64,000 nucleotides of DNA from CAIYZT01 sp052387855 (GCA_052387855.1 JBQTIT010000003.1:62001-126000), one strand, 5' to 3'; shown: positions 24,301 to 34,665, numbered from the stretch's first letter. Translations and numbers: made by a program. The notes: a model not told the origin generated them from the sequence alone.

Positions 24301-27300
24301 CTAGTAGTTCTTTTCCAGAAACACCCCCAGCCCGGTGTTTCCATCCGATTCAAGCGAGCCGCGCACCGTGACATGCGGGCGCAGGTCAAGATTGATCTCG
24401 ATCCGCGATTTTCCGGTCTGGTCGATGGTCACCTCGGAATAGATGGTGTCGGACAGATATTTTCCCGCCGTCAGCGAGGTCTCGCCCGTCTCGGCGGTCT
24501 GGATGTCAAGGTTGTTCAGCCCGGCGCCTTGCCGGATCCGGCCGACCAGCCCTTCGCCGCCGCGCCCGGCAAGGGTCCTGACCGCCGTGGCCAGTTGCAC
24601 CGCCTGAAAGGCCGAGAGCGAGGTCAGGGTCTTGCCGAACAGAAGCTGCGCCAGCACCTCTTCGTCGGGCAGGGGCGGCGACGAGGAAAAGGCCAGTTGC
24701 GGCGCCGTGGCCGGGCCCCAGATGCGGATGGTGCTGAGAATGTCGCTGTCCTCGATCGAGGCCAGGATGTCGATGGTCGGAACGAATTCGCCAAAAAGCG
24801 CGATCTGCGCCTGTGACAGGGTCAGGCGGCGGCCGACCAGGGCAAGCCGGCCGCGGACCAGTTCAAAGGCGCCTTCGGGGCGGATGTCGGCGGTGGTGCC
24901 GCGCAGGCGCAGGCTGCCGCCGATTTCGGAATCGATGCCGCGCCCGCGCAGAAAGATCCGGTTTGACGCACTGAGCGCGATGTCCAGCGCGTGGATGCCG
25001 GCGGACCGGCTGCGGGGGGCGGCTGTCGTGCCGATCAGGCCGGCGCGCAGGCGGGTGGCGCGGACGGCCGGCGGCTCGGCCAGATGGCGGATGTCGGGGA
25101 TCGGTTCCGCCGCCGAAATGCCGCCCGAAGGGATGCGCAGTTCGGCCACTTGCAGGTCAAGCGCGCCGGTAATCGTCGCGCCGCCGGCCAGGGGGCCCTG
25201 CATCTGCAAGGTGCCGCCAAGGCGCACCTCGTAAAGGCTCGGCTCGCGCAGGGTCACGCCGCTCAGCGCGATGTCGAGCGTGCCCTGAAACGGCAGACGC
25301 GCCTCGGCGCTTCCGGTCACGCTGACGCTGCCCCCGGTGCTGACCTCGGCCGCGCCGGAAAAGCTGGCGCGGCCCGCCGCCAGGTCCATTCGCGCGGTGA
25401 TGGCCTGCAGGCCAAAGCTGCGGTCCGGATCGGCCAGCCGGCCCTCGTCCAGGGTCACGGTGCCGCCGATCGAGTTTCGCTCCAGCGGGCCTTTCAGCGT
25501 CAGATCATAGCTGGCCTGTCCCGACAGCAGGCGCGGCTTGAGCAGCGGGTTCAGCACGTCGGCCAGGCTGGTGCCGGCAAGGGTCAGGTCGGCCCGGCGC
25601 AGATCGGCGTCCAGCGTTCCGGCCAGCCGCCCGGCCACCTGCGCCGGCCCGGACAAAGCGATGTCCAGCGCATAGCCCGCGCCGTCGTGCAGGACGGGGC
25701 CAGAGGCGGTCAGGGGGCCGGGAAAGCGCGGCAGGATCAACGCCAGATCGGCAAGCGAGGCAGACAGGTCGAACCGCCCCTCGGCGCCGGCGGCACGCAG
25801 CGACAGGTCCAGCGCCTGCCCCTTGATCTGCGCGCCTTGGAGCCGCAGCGCGCCCCCGGCCAGCCTGGCCGAAGCCGTGACATCGGTCTCGCCGGCAATC
25901 ACCCGGTCAACCTCGGGCTGGCCGATGCCAAGGCCGCTGGCGCCCCCGGTCAGCGCCAGATCGCCATCCGTCAGGGTGCCCTGATAGCTGGCCCGGCCCC
26001 GAAAGGCGCCGCTGAACCGCGCGCCAATCCGCGACAGATCGTTCAGCGACAGCTCCGCGTTCAGGTGCGCGCCCTGCCGGCTCAGCCTGCCGTCCAGGGC
26101 GGCCGAGAGCGGGCCGGCGGCAAGGGCGATCTCGCGCAGGACGGTGCCGGCCTCGTCGCGCCGGATCTGTCCGCGCAGGCTGGAGCCGCCGGTCAGCATC
26201 GCGTCAAGCTGGGCCTGACCCAGCGCCAGATCGGCGGCCTGCGCGTCAAGGGCAAGATCAAAGGCGTCGCCCAAAAGGCTCGCGCTGCCCGAAAGCGCAA
26301 TCTCGGCGCTGCCGTCAAGCGGTACACCCGCAAGGCCCGACAGCACCGCCAGATCGTCCCAGCGGCCGCGAAGCTGCCCGTCCAGTGCAAAGCCGCCGGC
26401 AAGCCCGCCGATCGCGCCGGTGGCGGTAAGGGCATAACCCGCGCCGGCAAGCTCCAGCGCGGTCACCTCGGTCCGCCCGCTGCCGGCCTGCCAGCGTGCA
26501 ACCAGCCGGCCCGAGGCGGCGGGCCCAAGCGCCGTGCCCAGCGCGGCGCCCGGGCTTTGCAGCCCCGCGCCGTCAAAGGCGATCGCGGCCGAGACGCGGT
26601 TGCCGTCCGGGCGCCGCTCGATGGTGCCGCCGCCGGTCAGCGACAGCGTCCGGGCCGCAAATCCCCCGCGCGAGAGCCCTTCGACATCGCCCGCGATGCG
26701 CCAGGCCTCGCCGCTGGCGGCGTCGAACCCCAGCGCCAGCCGGGCCGCGCGCAGGTGCGTCGGGGCTCCGCCTGCCAGCGGCAGCAGCACCTCGCCGCCC
26801 GCCGGCGCGGTGATGGCGGCGGTCAGGTCAAGACGCTCGGGCAGACCGTCGGGGGCAAGGGTGATCCGGCCGCTGGCGCTGAGCGCGCCGGTGTCCAGTG
26901 TCAGGTCGGTCAGCTCGATCCCGCCATCGGCCCGGCGGGTGCCGGCCAGAACCAGCGCGGCGGACGAGCCCAGAAACGGGCGGTACTGCGGCTGGAACAG
27001 GGGGCCGAGGTCTCCGGCAAGGTGGGCCGACAGGGCCTGCCCGCCGGCCTCGGCGCCCAGAAGCGTGACCTTGCCCGCCAGCCGGTTGACCCCATCCGTC
27101 GCCAGCGCCACGTCGGCGGCAAAGTCGCTCAGCGGGCCGCTGCCGGCGACCTCCAGCCGGACCGCTGGCGCGCCGGGCAGGCGCAGCAGACTGGCCGCGA
27201 TGCCGCCTGCCGCCTCTTCGGCGACCAGCGACAGCGACAGATCGCCCGTGGCGTTGGCGTATCCTGCCGCCAGATCGACCCGCCCGCCGCGCCCCGCATC

Positions 27301-27834
27301 CTGCCGGCGCAGGGTCAGGCTGACCCGGCCCTCGCCCCCGCCCAGGCTGGCCGAGGCGCTGGCGCTGCCGGTCACCTCTTGTCCCAGGACCTGCGCCGCG
27401 ATCACGATGCGCCGCGCCTCGATCCGCCCGATCGCGACCGAAACCGGCAGGGTGGGCAGGGCAAAGGCCGCGCCCTCGGTCACAAAACCCGCCGGGGCGC
27501 CCGCCTGTGGCAGGCGCGTCAGCACGATCTCTTGCGCGGTCAGGGCGTTGACCTCCACCCGGCCCGACAAGAGCGCCGCGCGGTTCCAGTCCAGCGCGAT
27601 GTCATGAAGGCTGATCCAGACGCCCGCCTCATCCGCGATGGTCAGGGTGCTGATGCTGGCCACCGACGACAGCGCGCCGGAAAAGCCGGTGATGGTGACG
27701 GTCGTCCCCTCGCCCGACAGGTTTTCCTCAAGCAGGGCGGTCAGAAAGCCGCGATCCTCGTCCGCCGTCTGGCCGGCCAGGGGCAGCGGCAAGAGCGACA
27801 GGCAAAAGCAAAGGACAGCCAGAACCCGCATCAA
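24301..27834 (-). CDS. tamB: TamB-family translocation and assembly module subunit
   Basis: A 1177-residue protein of the TamB/AsmA-like family that spans the periplasm. An N-terminal signal anchor (MRVLAVLCFCLSLLPLPLAG) is followed by very long, repetitive beta-strand sequence. The conserved C-terminal DUF490 domain includes LRLRGTTADIRPEGAFELVR, LFGEFVPTIDILAS and SEVTIDQTGKSRIEINLDLRP. With TamA it helps insert outer-membrane proteins, or carries lipid between membranes. Its start overlaps the tamA stop (ATGA), so the two form one operon. The opposite strand has a long open frame caused by high GC only. Confidence 0.93.
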   Translation of the reverse strand: MMRVLAVLCFCLSLLPLPLAGQTADEDRGFLTALLEENLSGEGTTVTITGFSGALSSVASISTLTIADEAGVWISLHDIALDWNRAALLSGRVEVNALTAQEIVLTRLPQAGAPAGFVTEGAAFALPTLPVSVAIGRIEARRIVIAAQVLGQEVTGSASASASLGGGEGRVSLTLRRQDAGRGGRVDLAAGYANATGDLSLSLVAEEAAGGIAASLLRLPGAPAVRLEVAGSGPLSDFAADVALATDGVNRLAGKVTLLGAEAGGQALSAHLAGDLGPLFQPQYRPFLGSSAALVLAGTRRADGGIELTDLTLDTGALSASGRITLAPDGLPERLDLTAAITAPAGGEVLLPLAGGAPTHLRAARLALGFDAASGEAWRIAGDVEGLSRGGFAARTLSLTGGGTIERRPDGNRVSAAIAFDGAGLQSPGAALGTALGPAASGRLVARWQAGSGRTEVTALELAGAGYALTATGAIGGLAGGFALDGQLRGRWDDLAVLSGLAGVPLDGSAEIALSGSASLLGDAFDLALDAQAADLALGQAQLDAMLTGGSSLRGQIRRDEAGTVLREIALAAGPLSAALDGRLSRQGAHLNAELSLNDLSRIGARFSGAFRGRASYQGTLTDGDLALTGGASGLGIGQPEVDRVIAGETDVTASARLAGGALRLQGAQIKGQALDLSLRAAGAEGRFDLSASLADLALILPRFPGPLTASGPVLHDGAGYALDIALSGPAQVAGRLAGTLDADLRRADLTLAGTSLADVLNPLLKPRLLSGQASYDLTLKGPLERNSIGGTVTLDEGRLADPDRSFGLQAITARMDLAAGRASFSGAAEVSTGGSVSVTGSAEARLPFQGTLDIALSGVTLREPSLYEVRLGGTLQMQGPLAGGATITGALDLQVAELRIPSGGISAAEPIPDIRHLAEPPAVRATRLRAGLIGTTAAPRSRSAGIHALDIALSASNRIFLRGRGIDSEIGGSLRLRGTTADIRPEGAFELVRGRLALVGRRLTLSQAQIALFGEFVPTIDILASIEDSDILSTIRIWGPATAPQLAFSSSPPLPDEEVLAQLLFGKTLTSLSAFQAVQLATAVRTLAGRGGEGLVGRIRQGAGLNNLDIQTAETGETSLTAGKYLSDTIYSEVTIDQTGKSRIEINLDLRPHVTVRGSLESDGNTGLGVFLEKNY

Positions 27835-29642
27835 AAGGCCTGCCCCAGCCCGACATAGACCAGGGGGCCGGTCCCGCCGCCGCTGCCACCGCTGACCGGC
27901 ATGGCCAGGTCCAGCCGCAGCGGGCCAAAGCCGGTCTGATAGCGCAGCCCCACCCCGGCGCCGGAATGCACGGCGTCCAGCCCGCCCTCGCCCACCGCGC
28001 CCAGATCCAGAAACAGCACCGCGCCCCAGGTTTCGTTGACCCTGAAGCGGCCTTCGAGCGAACCGCCCAGAAAGGTGGTGCCGCCCGTGCCCACCGGCCC
28101 GCCGCCCGTGTCGACCTCGATCCCGAGCGAGCGGTAGGGCTGCCCGCGCACGGTGCCGCCGCCACCGGAATAGAACAGCTCGTCGCGCGGCGTGCCAAGC
28201 GGGCCGGCGCCCAGGATCGCCCCGCCCTGAACCCGCGCCGCCAGCACGAGCCGGTCACCCCCCCAGGGGCTGAGATAGCCGCGCGCGTCAAAGGTCAGCC
28301 GCGCGCCGTCCTCGGTGGCGCCGAAGCCAAGAAAGGGCTTGGCTTCGACATCGATCAGAAAGCGCCGCGTCGCATCGGTGGGCGCATCCCGCCTGTCCCA
28401 GGTCAGGCCAAGCGGCAGGTTCAGGCTGCGGTAGGTGAAATCGCCCAGCACATCCGCGCCGGTGGCAAGCGCATAGCCCAGGCCGACGCTGGCCGAAAGC
28501 TCGGCCGAAAAGACATGGTTGAAATTCAGTCCCAGATCGGCCGAGCGCAGGTCATAGTCCGGCTCGTCCAGCCGTTCGAGCCCCAGCGCGATGCCGCCCG
28601 TGGTGTCCGGAAAGGGCGAGGCGGGGCGTTCCAACGAGAGCGAGGCCTTGTAGTCGGTGCCCGCCAGCGACCGGGAAAGCTGATCCACCGCAAAGCCAAG
28701 CCCGAACCGCTCGCCGCCGCCGAAAAGGTTGCGGTGCAGCCAGTCGGCGGACAGCGTCACCCCGTCAAGGCTTGACGCCTCAAGCCCAAGGGAATAGCGG
28801 CGCGGCTTTGCCTCGACCACGTTCAGCGTCAGGGGCAACAGGTCGGGGCCGACGATGGCTGCGGCCTCTTCGATGGCAACGGCGCTGAAGATGCCGGTCC
28901 GGCGCAGCCGGTCGGCGGCGCGGGCAAGGTCCCTGGCCGAAAAGGTCTCGCCCGGATCGAGCCCGGCGATCTTGCGGATGCGGCCCTCGCGCATCCCGTC
29001 GGCGCCGGTGACCGTGATGTCGCCATAGCGCAGGACCGGGCCCGGCTCCAGATCGATGCTGGCCGACAGGGTTGCATGGGCGTGATCGGCCACGATGTCC
29101 TGCCTGGCGACGGCCGCCTTGGCGTGGCCACGGTTGCGCCAGGCTTCGATGCCGGCGTCCACCGCCTCGCGGATCGCGCCGGTCGCGGCGGTCTGGCCGG
29201 CGGCAAAGCCGGGCGGCAGGTCTACCCGGCCCGGCAGCGGCTGCACCTCGGCATGGGAAAAGGTGAACAGCGGCCCCGGGTCCACGAAAACCTCGACCCG
29301 GCGGATGGTCGAGGGCGCGTTCAGCGGTGCGATCCCGGCCGCCTCGCGGCCGTCAAGCCGGATGCTGACGACGGCCGAAAAGTGGCCGGCGGCGTAGAGC
29401 GCCTCGATCAGGCGGGCGTAATCGGCCTGGGCGTTGGCCAGAATATCGACGGCGGCCGCATCGGTGTCCTTTCGCCCGGCCCAGAGCAGCGAGGCCCCTT
29501 CGACCAGCCTGCGCAGCGCCGGCGTGCCCTCGACCCGCAGTTCGGTCACCTCCATCGGCGCGGCGGTGCCCGGCGACAGGCCAAGGCACAGGGCGGCGGC
29601 CAGGAGCACGCGCGCGAAGGGTCTGGGTCGAGGGTGGGTCAT
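27831..29642 (-). CDS. tamA: TamA, outer-membrane Omp85-family assembly factor
   Basis: A 603-residue BamA-related protein. A signal peptide (cleavage near GTAAP, about 30) precedes POTRA domains (about 33-275), with DITVTGADGMREGRIRKIAG in the last. The C-terminal half is a 16-strand beta barrel with the surface-antigen motif VRGQPYRSLG and a final VYVGLGQAF with terminal Phe. It is the first gene of tamA-tamB on the minus strand. Confidence 0.93.
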   Translation of the reverse strand: MTHPRPRPFARVLLAAALCLGLSPGTAAPMEVTELRVEGTPALRRLVEGASLLWAGRKDTDAAAVDILANAQADYARLIEALYAAGHFSAVVSIRLDGREAAGIAPLNAPSTIRRVEVFVDPGPLFTFSHAEVQPLPGRVDLPPGFAAGQTAATGAIREAVDAGIEAWRNRGHAKAAVARQDIVADHAHATLSASIDLEPGPVLRYGDITVTGADGMREGRIRKIAGLDPGETFSARDLARAADRLRRTGIFSAVAIEEAAAIVGPDLLPLTLNVVEAKPRRYSLGLEASSLDGVTLSADWLHRNLFGGGERFGLGFAVDQLSRSLAGTDYKASLSLERPASPFPDTTGGIALGLERLDEPDYDLRSADLGLNFNHVFSAELSASVGLGYALATGADVLGDFTYRSLNLPLGLTWDRRDAPTDATRRFLIDVEAKPFLGFGATEDGARLTFDARGYLSPWGGDRLVLAARVQGGAILGAGPLGTPRDELFYSGGGGTVRGQPYRSLGIEVDTGGGPVGTGGTTFLGGSLEGRFRVNETWGAVLFLDLGAVGEGGLDAVHSGAGVGLRYQTGFGPLRLDLAMPVSGGSGGGTGPLVYVGLGQAF

Positions 29643-29788
29643 GGGTGGCCTTGTGCTGCGCCGGCACTATCGCAAGGGCCGACCGGCGGGGCAATGGCCG
29701 TGGTCCCCGTGCGAGAAAACGCGCCCATGACCTCTGGCGCAGCGGCGCGCCATGGGCGACAATGACCGGCAATACAAGGAGAGCCGAC

Positions 29789-30817
29789 ATGAGCTATATC
29801 CCCGCCGCGGACCGGTATTCAAAGATGATCTATCGCCGCTCGGGGCATTCGGGGCTGATGCTGCCGGCGATCAGCCTTGGCCTGTGGCACAACTTCGGCC
29901 ACGACACGCCGCACCAGACCAAGCAGGCGATCTGCCGCACCGCCTTTGACCTTGGCATCACGCATTTCGATCTGGCCAACAACTACGGCCCGCCCCCCGG
30001 CTCGGCCGAAGAGGCCTTTGGCGAGCTGATGCGCACCGATTTCCGGCACCTGCGGGATGAGATGATCATCTCGTCCAAGGCCGGCTATCTGATGTGGGAG
30101 GGGCCCTATGGCGAATGGGGCAGCCGCAAGTATCTGGTGGCCTCTTGCGACCAGTCGCTCAAGCGGATGGGGCTGGACTATGTCGACATCTTCTATTCCC
30201 ACCGCTTCGATCCCGACACCCCGTTGGAAGAGACCATGGCGGCGCTGGACCATATCGTGCGGTCCGGCCGTGCGCTTTATGTCGGCATTTCCAGCTACAA
30301 CAGCCAGCGCACGCGGCAGGCGCATGCGATCCTGACCGCGATGGGCACGCCTTTCGTGATCCACCAGCCCAGCTACAACATCCTGACCCGCTGGGTCGAG
30401 GAGGACGGGCTGAAAGACACGCTGGCGGACCTGGGCCTTGGCTCCATCGCCTTTGTGCCGCTGGCGCAGGGGATGCTGACGAACAAGTATCTCAAAGGCA
30501 TTCCGGCGGGCAGCCGCGCCACGCAGGGCAAGTCCCTGTCGCCAGAGATCATCACGCCCGCCGCCATCGCCAGCCTGAACGCGCTGAACGACATCGCGGC
30601 GGCGCGGGGCCAGACGCTGGCGCAGATGTCGATTGCCTGGGTGCTGCGGGGCGGCGGCATCACCTCGGCGCTGATCGGCGCCTCGCGGCCCGAGCAGGTG
30701 GTGGACTGCGCCGGCGCCATCGCCAACCTTGACTTCACCGCCGAAGAGCTGGCCGCCATCGACCGGATTTCGCTGGAGCGTGACATCAACCTGTGGGCCA
30801 AGTCGTCAAGCGATTGA
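29789..30817 (+). CDS. Aldo/keto reductase (YghZ/GPR type)
   Basis: A 342-residue NADPH-dependent TIM-barrel reductase. The catalytic tetrad can be traced: Asp and Tyr in FDLANNYGPPPG, Lys in SSKAGYLM and His in FYSHRFDPDTP. Cofactor-binding segment near the C-terminus is ALIGASRPEQV. The presence of MWEGPYGEWGSRKYL matches the YghZ subgroup, which reduces L-glyceraldehyde 3-phosphate and other aldehydes. ATG 29789 has an AAGGAGAG ribosome site. The 146 bases between tamA and this gene show no further feature. Confidence 0.92.
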   Translation: MSYIPAADRYSKMIYRRSGHSGLMLPAISLGLWHNFGHDTPHQTKQAICRTAFDLGITHFDLANNYGPPPGSAEEAFGELMRTDFRHLRDEMIISSKAGYLMWEGPYGEWGSRKYLVASCDQSLKRMGLDYVDIFYSHRFDPDTPLEETMAALDHIVRSGRALYVGISSYNSQRTRQAHAILTAMGTPFVIHQPSYNILTRWVEEDGLKDTLADLGLGSIAFVPLAQGMLTNKYLKGIPAGSRATQGKSLSPEIITPAAIASLNALNDIAAARGQTLAQMSIAWVLRGGGITSALIGASRPEQVVDCAGAIANLDFTAEELAAIDRISLERDINLWAKSSSD

Positions 30818-30925
30818 CGGCGGCCGCAGCCGGGCTTCTTTTGAAATCGTTAAAAAGCAACCCCTTAACCGCCCATACACCCTGAACGGCTAGGCTTGGT
30901 CCCGGGTGTGAAACATGGGTGTGTG

Positions 30926-31768
30926 ATGGCCGGGCAGTCAAATGCCGCGCCAGTCATCATCAAGCGGAAGAAGGTCATCGCTGGCGGCGGGCACCACGGG
31001 GGCGCCTGGAAGGTCGCCTACGCGGATTTCGTGACGGCCATGATGGCCTTCTTCATGCTGATGTGGCTGCTGAACGCGACGACGGAAAAGCAACGCAAGG
31101 GCATTGCTGACTACTTCAATCCGACGATTCCGGTCAACCGCATGTCCGGCGGGGGCGATGGTGCCTTGGGCGGCGATTCGATCTTTACCGAAGATTCCAT
31201 GGCCCGCAGCGGCACCGGCGCGACTGCCGATGCCTCGGGCGCAGGCTCGGCCGACGCCGAGGGTCCGAATTCAAGTTCCGAGGATTCCGGCACCGGAGCG
31301 GAAAAGAGCGCCGAGGAGGTGGCGAGCGCCCTTGCCGCCAAGGGCGGGGAAAGCATGACGATGGAGCGCCTTATGCGCCATGTCGTCACCCGCGTCACCG
31401 ACCAGGGCCTGGTCATCGAGATCTTTGATCTTGAAGGGGCAGAGCTTTTCGCGGGCGACACCGCAGAGCCGACCGAAACCCTGCTTGGAATCGCCGCCCT
31501 GCTGGCCGATGTGCTGGCGATCACCACAAACGATCTTGCGATTGAGGCCCACACCCGCGCCTACCCGATCACCCTGATCGAGGATCCGACCTGGGAGCTG
31601 TCGGCGGACCGGGCGCAGGCGATGCGCAAGGCCCTGACCGCCACGGGCATATCGCCGCCGCGCCTGTCGCGGGTCGTCGGTCATGCCGACAGGCAGCCGA
31701 TCACGGCAAATCCGGTGGCGATTCGCAACAACAGGATCGAGGTGATCCTGTTGCGCGTGGATCGCTAG
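30926..31768 (+). CDS. motB: Flagellar stator protein MotB
   Basis: A 280-residue MotB. After a basic N-terminus (VIIKRKKVIAGGGHHGGAWK) comes the single membrane helix with the proton-carrying Asp in VAYADFVTAMMAFFMLMWLL. A Ser/Gly/Ala-rich linker (about 75-140) leads to the OmpA-like peptidoglycan-binding domain with LSADRAQAMRKALTATGISP and GHADRQP. ATG 30926 chosen; the frame is open a little upstream. motA is 11 kb away (41727), so the stator genes are split. The 108-base upstream gap contains TTAACC, a CtrA half-site-like sequence. Confidence 0.95.
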   Translation: MAGQSNAAPVIIKRKKVIAGGGHHGGAWKVAYADFVTAMMAFFMLMWLLNATTEKQRKGIADYFNPTIPVNRMSGGGDGALGGDSIFTEDSMARSGTGATADASGAGSADAEGPNSSSEDSGTGAEKSAEEVASALAAKGGESMTMERLMRHVVTRVTDQGLVIEIFDLEGAELFAGDTAEPTETLLGIAALLADVLAITTNDLAIEAHTRAYPITLIEDPTWELSADRAQAMRKALTATGISPPRLSRVVGHADRQPITANPVAIRNNRIEVILLRVDR

Positions 31769-31815
31769 CGAAGCTGGAGGGCAAACATCGGCGGATTTTC
31801 GGCAAATTTGAACTG

Positions 31816-31830
31816 TTAGGCCGCTCTTAA
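31816..31830 (+). promoter_or_regulatory. CtrA-like site upstream of flgE
   Basis: TTAG-N7-TTAA (TTAGGCCGCTCTTAA) lies 60 bases before the flgE start. The alphaproteobacterial CtrA consensus is TTAA-N7-TTAA(C). One of eight core bases differs. Similar sites precede fliL/fliF and the flagellin gene. Confidence 0.45.
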
Positions 31831-31890
31831 GGCGCCCCGGAGCATGGTCGGCGGCAGACGACGAATGATGCTCCAGAAAGGTGCCTCGAC

Positions 31891-33192
31891 ATGACCATTT
31901 CCTCCGCCCTGAATGCCGGCGTGGCAGGCCTGAATGCGAACGCCAACAAGCTGGCGACGATCGCAGACAACATCGCGAACTCGAACACCTACGGCTACAA
32001 GCGGATGCAGGCCGATTTCTATGCCGTCGTGATCCACGGCAACAATTCGACCAGCTATTCCGCTGGCGGGGTGCGCTCGTCCGCCATGCGCCTGATCGAC
32101 GATCGCGGGCCCCTGATCGCCTCGTCCAACCCGACGGACCTTGCCATGGACGGACGCGGGTTCATCCCCGTCACCACCATCAGCTCTCTCGGCGTCAGTG
32201 CGCATTATCCGATTTCGCTCATGACGACCGGCTCCTTCCGCCCGGACGAGAACGGCGTGCTGCGCACCGCCTCGGGCGAGGTTCTGATGGGCTGGCCGGC
32301 CGACGCCGACGGCAATATCGCGACCTATCCGCGCGATTCGATGACCTCGCTGGAGCCGGTGATCATCAACAACAACCAGTACGTCGGCAACCCGACGCAA
32401 GAGATGTCGATCGGCATCAACCTGCCCGCCACATCGACGCAGGCGGATTCCGATGGTCTGCCCGAAACGCTGACGGTCGAATATTACGGCAACCTCGGCA
32501 CCTCGGAATCGCTGACCTACACCTTTACCCCCACAGTTCCGGCCAGTGGCACATCCAGCACCTGGACGATGACCATCACGGACAGCGCCTCGGGCGATGC
32601 GCTGGTTGGCGAATACATCCTCGTGTTCGACGATTCGCAGGAAAGCGGCGGGCGGCTGGAATCGGTCACGACCGTTTCGGGCGGCGATTATGACCCCGAC
32701 ACCGGCGCGTTCGACCTGGATGTCTTTGGCGGCGGCATCTCTGTCGAGATCGGCCTTGTCGGCGAGCCGAACGGCATGACCCAGCTTTCCGACACCTTCG
32801 ATCCGGTGGCGGTCAGCAAGGACGGCTCGACCGTGGCGACCATGGTCAACGTCGAGGTCGATCCCAACGGATATGTCCATGCCATATATGACCAGGGCTT
32901 TACCCGCGTCATCTACCAGATCCCTGTCGTGGACGTGCCCAACCCCAACGGGCTGATCGCTGGAAACAACCAGACCTATCAGGTGTCCAATGCCTCCGGC
33001 CCGTTCTACATGTGGGACGCCGGCGACGGCCCTACCGGCTCGATCGCGGGCTACAGCCGCGAGGAATCCGCCACCGATGTCGCGGCGGAACTGACGCAAC
33101 TGATCACCACCCAGCGGGCCTATTCGTCCAGCGCCAAGGTCATCCAGACCGTGGACGAGATGTTGCAGGAAACCACGAACATCAAGCGCTGA
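31891..33192 (+). CDS. flgE: Flagellar hook protein FlgE
   Basis: A 433-residue hook subunit. The N-terminal rod/hook signature is ANKLATIADNIANSNTYGYK and the C-terminal helix is VAAELTQLITTQRAYSSSAK ending in TVDEMLQETTNIKR. Exported through the flagellar type III gate, it polymerises into the hook. First of a + strand run flgE-flgK-flgL-flgI with short gaps or overlaps. Confidence 0.95.
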   Translation: MTISSALNAGVAGLNANANKLATIADNIANSNTYGYKRMQADFYAVVIHGNNSTSYSAGGVRSSAMRLIDDRGPLIASSNPTDLAMDGRGFIPVTTISSLGVSAHYPISLMTTGSFRPDENGVLRTASGEVLMGWPADADGNIATYPRDSMTSLEPVIINNNQYVGNPTQEMSIGINLPATSTQADSDGLPETLTVEYYGNLGTSESLTYTFTPTVPASGTSSTWTMTITDSASGDALVGEYILVFDDSQESGGRLESVTTVSGGDYDPDTGAFDLDVFGGGISVEIGLVGEPNGMTQLSDTFDPVAVSKDGSTVATMVNVEVDPNGYVHAIYDQGFTRVIYQIPVVDVPNPNGLIAGNNQTYQVSNASGPFYMWDAGDGPTGSIAGYSREESATDVAAELTQLITTQRAYSSSAKVIQTVDEMLQETTNIKR

Positions 33193-33207
33193 TAGCGGGC
33201 GCGCGCG

Positions 33208-34662
33208 ATGTCGATCTCCGGCACCATCTCCAGCTCGCTTTCGGGCCTGACGGCCGCCTCGCGGGCGGCAGAGCTGGTTTCGACCAACATCGCCAACGCG
33301 ATGACCCCCGGCTATGGCCGGCGCGAGATCGCGCTGACCTCGCGCCAGATCGGCGTTGTGGGCAACGGGGTCGAGGTGGTCGGCGTCAAGCGCGTGACGA
33401 ACCTGGTCGCGATCAACGAGCGGCGCCACTCCGACGCGACGCTGGGCCAGGCCTCGGCGCGGGCCGCGTTCTACCGCAAGCTCGAATCCTCCATCGGGGT
33501 GCCCGACAGCATGGCCTCGCTGACCGCGCGGGTCGCGACCTTCGATGCCTCGCTCTTGTCCGCCGCCGCCCGGCCGGACAGCGAGGCAAAGCTGTCAGAG
33601 GTGGCCAACGCGGCGCGCGCCATCGCGACGCAGATCGCCGCCGCCTCGAAAGAGGTCCAGGCGAGCCGCCGCCGCGCCGAAGAGCAGATCGCCCGTGACG
33701 TCGATCTGCTGAACACGACCCTCGCCCGGATATCGGACCTGAACACGCAGATTCGCGCCCTTGCCGAGGGCACGGACTCGTCGACCTTGCAGGACCAGCG
33801 CCAGCAGGCCATCGATTCGATCACGGCGATCGTGCCCCTGCGCGAGGTTGCACGCGAGGGCGGAACGGTGGCCCTTGTTACCCTGACCGGAGGTGTCCTG
33901 CTGGACGGGCCGGTCGCGTTGATCGAATTCGGGGCCTCGGGGGTGATCACGCCCGAGATGACACTGGAATCGGGCGCGCTGTCGCCGCTGGTCCTGAACG
34001 GCACCGCGGTCAGCACCAGCGCCGCCAATGCCACCATGGCCGGCGGCCGGCTGGCGGCCAACTTTGCCATCCGTGACGAAATCGGCGTGCAGGCGCAGGA
34101 CAAGCTGGATGCCATCGCGCGCGATCTGGTGGAACGTTTTCAGGACCCCGCGGTCGACCCGACGCTGGCCCCCGGCGACGCGGGCCTGTTCACCGACGCG
34201 GGCGGCGCCTTTGAGGCTGCGAACGAGGTCGGCCTGGCGGGCCGGCTGCGGCTGAATGCCCTGGTCGACCCCCAGCAGGGGGGCGCGCTGTGGCGCCTGC
34301 GCGACGGGATCGGCGCCGCCGCGCCCGGGCCGTCAAGCGATCCAACCCTGCTCGGCGCCATTCAATCCGCCCTGAACGCGCTGCGCGAGCCGGCCTCGGG
34401 CGATTTCATGCCCGGCACCCGCGGCTTTTCAGAGCTGATCGGCGAGCATATCTCGACCGTCTCCGCGCTACGTCTGGGCGCCGAAAGCGACGAAAGCTTT
34501 GCCATCGGCATGTCCGACGCGCTGATCACCACCGAGCTTGGCGAGGGCGTCGATACCGACACAGAGCTGCAAAAGCTCTTGCTGATCGAACAGGTCTACA
34601 CGGCGAATGCCAAGGTGATGCAGACCATCGACGAACTGCTCAGGACTCTGTTGGGGATGTAG
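33208..34662 (+). CDS. flgK: Flagellar hook-associated protein FlgK
   Basis: A 484-residue hook-filament junction protein. It begins SLSGLTAASRAAELVSTNIA then NAMTPGYGRRE, the axial-protein N-terminal motif, and ends with LLIEQVYTANAKVMQTIDEL. The middle has long helices (VQASRRRAEEQIARDVDLLN). It is placed between flgE and flgL, as expected for an operon encoding hook and junction. Confidence 0.93.
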   Translation: MSISGTISSSLSGLTAASRAAELVSTNIANAMTPGYGRREIALTSRQIGVVGNGVEVVGVKRVTNLVAINERRHSDATLGQASARAAFYRKLESSIGVPDSMASLTARVATFDASLLSAAARPDSEAKLSEVANAARAIATQIAAASKEVQASRRRAEEQIARDVDLLNTTLARISDLNTQIRALAEGTDSSTLQDQRQQAIDSITAIVPLREVAREGGTVALVTLTGGVLLDGPVALIEFGASGVITPEMTLESGALSPLVLNGTAVSTSAANATMAGGRLAANFAIRDEIGVQAQDKLDAIARDLVERFQDPAVDPTLAPGDAGLFTDAGGAFEAANEVGLAGRLRLNALVDPQQGGALWRLRDGIGAAAPGPSSDPTLLGAIQSALNALREPASGDFMPGTRGFSELIGEHISTVSALRLGAESDESFAIGMSDALITTELGEGVDTDTELQKLLLIEQVYTANAKVMQTIDELLRTLLGM

Positions 34663-34665
34663 CGC

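Noticed and set aside
24991..27858. 955-residue plus-strand open frame
   Set aside because: Exact antisense shadow of tamB; composition is Arg/Gln/Gly-rich without domains.
30840..30865. CtrA double site before motB
   Set aside because: TTAA and TTAACC are separated by 11 bases; only a half-site can be supported.
31816..33429. 537-residue minus-strand open frame over flgE
   Set aside because: FlgE on the other strand is certain; this frame has no family features.
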